A DNA stretch of 64,000 bases from Epiperipatus broadwayi (taxonomy: Eukaryota; Onychophora; Udeonychophora; Euonychophora; Peripatidae). Positions within the stretch are counted from its first letter, which is position 1; each line of letters begins with the position of its first letter. The notes under the pieces were generated by a model that ran no database searches, was not told where the DNA came from, and worked only from the letters and a program-made list of their open reading frames with translations. Shown here piece by piece: positions 60,514 to 64,000 of this stretch. The DNA lies in NCBI GenBank assembly GCA_028023455.1, contig JAQFVV010006706.1:64001-128000 (forward strand), in the 5' to 3' direction. Position numbers and translations under genes: made by a program.

Positions 60514-61115
60514 ATGTGATAAATATATTGGACTATTCATCATCTATCAGCAAATGTTGAATGTATAGAAAAATTTAAACTTTATTTAAACTTTTCAAAT
60601 ACCAACAAGTTGTTAATAATGACACACAAATTGACAACAGAGGTTAGTAAATTACACAATGTATCAAGTAGTATTATTCTCCACTCTTCTTCAGGTTTTG
60701 TTGGTGTGATCAGTGACAATATTAACATAGGAGTCAAACATACACCTTTAGATTTTTGAATATTGAATTATAAGGCAATATTCTAGCAAACTGAGCTATT
60801 CTGTTAAAGATAACAGATGGTACAAATTTCATATATTTATATGTGAGGTTTGATTTAAGTCCTCCTGAGGCCTTCAATTTTTTTTAATACTTTTTTCTAA
60901 GAGCAAGGTAAATTAGAGGCTTCCATACATAATTGCCACTAGAAACATTGTTTAATTACTAACCTGTATTGTCTATTTGGGTATTTATTGTCTTGTTAGA
61001 CAATAAAGTCAAATACTAATAAGTTTGTATTTGAGAAGTTTAAATAAAGATAATAATTTTCTATACATTCAACATTTACTTATAGATGATAAAAACAGTC
61101 CAACATATACATATG
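60514..61115. repeat. fold-back element, about 600 bp
   Basis: 60516-60601 pairs with 61029-61107 (CATCTATCAGCAAATGTTGA and its near complement, GAAAAATTTAAACTTTATTT and its near complement). Weaker pairing continues inward (GGTTAGTAAATTACACAATG near 60640 against 60940-60965). The interior (60700-60930) is unique. No coding frame. This is the third long fold-back in the window. Confidence 0.7.
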
Positions 61116-61182
61116 TTAATTGTAATATTCTCATGGATAAATTCCAGGAGATTCCATATAGTAAAAATATAATAGCTAAATA

Positions 61183-61219
61183 GCTGATGTTTCAGTACAA
61201 TAATAAGTATTTTCCTCAG
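61183..61219 (-). other. hammerhead-like motif
   Basis: Minus strand: CTGAGGA (61213-61219), AAATACTTATTATTGTACT, GAAAC, ATC (61186-61188). All core bases are present (position 7 is free). Helix II is weak: only about four pairs, with a one-base bulge and a mismatch. The AUC triplet could serve as the cleavage site. It lies about 70 bases beyond the fold-back element. Confidence 0.4.
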
Positions 61220-61539
61220 AGATTCCTCTTTTTCAAATCATAAGAATGTGTGTGGTGAGATTTAAAATCATTGTTTTTTCTTTGTTACTTTCTCTGCATT
61301 CTCAAATTCTATTGGTTGAGAAGTTTTAAATATTTTATCCTCCATAGCTTTTTCCAATTATTGTTAACTTTTTTCAATTCACACTTTTCATTTATGCTCT
61401 TAGGCCATTCAAAAATATCTATGTTGGAGGTGCTATAAATTTGCTGATTGCTGAACTAATCTGCCATTTATTTGTTATACTTTTATTGACTAGCTGCATT
61501 TGCATCTTACTTTCAAGTGAAGGATGATAATATGAATTG
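61220..61539. other. non-coding, unrecognised
   Basis: Nothing recognised. Confidence 0.5.
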
Positions 61540-61784
61540 AGATAAGAACTATCTAATTTTACATGGAATTAGTTGAACTTTGTGAAATTAAAAGAAAATA
61601 TAGAGAGACAATTTGAAAAATGGAGTGGTGATGAAGAGCCATTATAAATAAAAGCTGGAAGAAAAACATTGTGGATTTTGGTGTTATAATGGATTGAGTG
61701 ACAAACCTAATTATTCAATTTAATGGAAGATACAAAAAGCAAATATTCAAATTTATGCTCCAACAAGTTCTCATTATAAAGAAT

Positions 61785-62207
61785 TCACAACATAAGTATG
61801 AGTATAACAGGGCACTGGAAGACCCCTCCCATCCATCCATTTTTGCACAGCATAGAGCTATAATGGGCCACTATTGCATTCCAGATAATCTTTGGGTGAT
61901 GTGAAGAGAGTGACATGAGTTAAGGAGAAAGATTAAGAAGTTTTATTTCATTGTTTTGGATGTTAATTCCATGAATAAAAGAGACATGTTCTATGCCCTT
62001 TCCAAGAAATGGCAAACTTGATTTGCATAATTTTGCATTTCTCACACTGAACATTCTGCACCACTATCGTTCATAGTTTGAAAATGATGGCTTCACACTT
62101 CGAAAATACTAAGCAAATAAATAAATATAAATATAATACTTTATTTGAGAATTATTGGTGTGTTATAACTAATTGTGTGAAATATTAGCATAAAATATTT
62201 GAGTATT

Positions 62208-62241
<34 letters not shown>

Positions 62242-62250
62242 CAACACAGA
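61785..62250. mobile_element. unidentified insertion inside RTE copy 3
   Basis: Compared with RTE copy 1, about 465 extra bases separate the endonuclease blocks. The inserted sequence is less AT-rich at its left end (GAAGACCCCTCCCATCCATC). It ends in an (AC)n(AT)n microsatellite at 62209-62241, a tail type common for retroposed sequences. Its family is unknown and no target-site duplication is evident. Confidence 0.5.
62209..62241. repeat. (AC)n(AT)n microsatellite
   Basis: About ten AC units followed by about six AT units. Confidence 0.95.
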
Positions 62251-63645
62251 TTTGACATTTTTAATATTTATAAAGATGTATAAAATATATTTTAGGTTAT
62301 ATTAAACAACATTTTAAAACTGTCATAAAAGACTTTAATGCTAAAATTGGAAAATGATTGAAAAGTGCTGTGGTTAAATTTTGATTATGATAAAAAAAAA
62401 TGAGACAGGACACAGACTTATAGAATTTACAGAAGAAAAAACTTGTATATAATGAAAAATGTTAAATGGAAATGAATATGGAAATATGGAAATGAAGGTA
62501 AAGCAGTATTGAATTATATTTTGATTAGCAAAAAATATGTATTTTAAGATTATGTTCTTAATAGATTTAACATGGGAAATGATCATTGATTAATGAGATG
62601 AAAGATATATGTTAATGCTAAAAAGTTGTAAACTCATATAAAAAAGATAGTATTAATAGTTAATATGTCTATCTTTCAGAAACATTCCAAAGAATTTAAA
62701 TTAGACTTTATTAATTGTTTTAAAATATTGACAGACTTTGAAGTTAGCTGAAACTCAACTGAGATTAATAATACTTTATTAAGGACTACAACAAAAATAG
62801 TATGTACAAAAAAAAACAACAATTTATTAGTTAATTTTTAATTGAGACAGACAATATATATAGAAAAGAAGTAATTTAAAAATATTTTTAAATGTTCTAT
62901 TAAAGAGACTAAAATATTTAGAATTACTGTAAAATAATATGAAAAAGAATTAATAATAAAAAAATAAAACCCGCGATTGATAAGAAAAGCTTTCAAAAAT
63001 AAAAAGAATAAATGGAACTATTATAAAAAAAGAAACATCATAAAATGTATAATAAAAAACAAAACATTAATTAACCAATACAATTAAACATTAATTAACT
63101 AATACAATTACTATGTCATTTGAATTGCTAAGCATTCTAAATAAAGAGATGAAATATAATTAAATAATAATTTTGAATGGAAAAATGTTGCATTAATATT
63201 GATTTTTAAAATAAGTGATTAAAAAGATATTACAAATTGTAGACTTATCAATCTTCTGTCAGTTCTAAATAAAATCTTTATCAAGACAATTACATTTGTT
63301 TAAAGTAAACTTTGGATTCCAATTAATGAAATGAAGACGCTGGATTTAAAAGTAGTTTTAATACAAGGGATTATGTTCAAGTAATGAGAGAAGCTACAAA
63401 AACAACCAATAAATAAGAATTGCCATTGTGTTTTGAATTTATAAATAATACAACATTTAATTTTATAAGTATTTTCACAGTGATTAAATGTTTGGACAAT
63501 CAAGATATAGATCCAGAATATGAACATATTCTGAAAAATATTTGTCAAAATATAACAGCAATGATTAGATTAAATAGTGACATTAAATCGTTTAACATCA
63601 ATAAGGGTGTACAACAGAGTGATTCCATATCTCTAAATAAATAGT

Positions 63646-64000
63646 TTCACTAGAATTTGTTTTGAAAGCAAACATGCTTAATTTTTTAATTTAAACAGTA
63701 AAAAGCATTAAAGGCATAGACTGATATTATTCATACCTTCTAGATAATGATGCTAATAGTATATTATTTCTGCTAACTTCATAATTCTATCATATTACGA
63801 TAAGTAGTAAATTTTAAAATACAAGGAAATGATTTAATATGATTCCAGATACTTTTTTAATGTTGTGTAAGCCATTATGAAATGCAAGAAATCTTTGCTG
63901 CAAAGATGGCTCTTATATTAATATGAAAAATTGTTTCCATTATATTGTTCAAGCTCTTTATACATTGCATGCATGTATATAAAAAATTAACATAACCTCC
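63646..64000. other. AT-rich non-coding DNA
   Basis: No feature recognised to the end of the window. Confidence 0.6.

Larger units (their letters stand above)
61540..63645 (+). mobile_element. RTE copy 3, interrupted by an insertion and 3'-truncated
   Basis: Endonuclease pieces on the plus strand are KSWKKNIVDFGVI (61655), then QFNGRYKKQIFKFMLQQVL (61715). The element resumes after an insertion with HFKTVIKDFNAKIGK near 62310 (GDFNA box). RT pieces include CFEFINNTTFNFISIFTVIK and YEHILKNICQNITAMIRL in the open segment 63420-63644, then INKGVQQSDSISL. The copy ends abruptly after the SIS box at about 63645, losing the catalytic box and the tail. It is the most decayed of the three RTE copies. 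Confidence 0.75.

Noticed and set aside
60640-60690. hammerhead-like CTGAAGA on the minus strand inside the 60.5 kb fold-back
   Set aside because: No GAAA follows at a workable distance and no helix II forms.
1-64000. CRISPR array, bacterial operon or phage content
   Set aside because: Repeat spacing, composition and the retroelement set are those of an animal nuclear genome. No regular repeat-spacer pattern exists.

Overview
This is a very AT-rich stretch (roughly three quarters A+T by eye) of nuclear DNA from an animal, most likely an invertebrate. I found no intact host protein-coding gene, no rRNA and no functional tRNA. The animal origin is inferred from the combination of RTE-type non-LTR retrotransposons, Penelope-like elements (PLEs) with GIY-YIG endonuclease domains, a hAT element with the target-site signature typical of animal hATs, and tRNA-derived SINEs. 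The species cannot be fixed from the sequence. A lophotrochozoan or arthropod is plausible.

Layout. 1-8.8 kb: AT-rich non-coding DNA with a small terminal-inverted-repeat element (2894-3424) and a long trinucleotide array (4993-5176). 8.8-12.3 kb: three tandem tRNA-like units, then a decayed reverse transcriptase on the minus strand. 12341-12840 is a 500-N assembly gap whose two flanks share 17 bases. 12.8-25.3 kb: mostly featureless AT-rich DNA with several tRNA-derived repeats, one further minus-strand RT relic (22490-23160), a tandem dimer and hairpins. 25.5-36.3 kb is a retroelement cluster: a PLE 3' end (minus), a decayed PLE relic (plus), a near full-length but heavily mutated RTE element (29700-32735, plus) and a third PLE (minus) whose two ends are inverted copies of each other. 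39.2-40.05 kb holds an inverted-repeat-bounded unit containing a hammerhead ribozyme motif with a complete conserved core, then a tRNA-Gly-derived SINE with a 12-bp target-site duplication. 41.8-49.5 kb: another RT relic, a long fold-back structure (44032-44875), smaller hairpins, direct repeats and a PLE with its longest open GIY-YIG frame. 50302-50806 is a short hAT derivative with a perfect 8-bp target-site duplication. 52.5-53.3 kb and 60.5-61.1 kb are two more long fold-back structures. 54.3 kb, 55.2-56.5 kb and 61.5-63.6 kb are three further LINE remnants.

How it fits together. The window is a graveyard of retroelements plus several short structured repeats that they probably mobilised. 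Two themes recur beyond ordinary repeat annotation. The first is hammerhead-like motifs, one with every conserved core base and several degenerate ones lying just beyond the 3' ends of PLE coding regions. The second is at least eight separate inverted-repeat (fold-back) structures, three of which share a ten-base motif. All coding remnants are broken by stops and frameshifts, so no protein product is expected. If anything in the window is functional, it would be RNA-level (ribozymes, hairpin RNAs) rather than protein.
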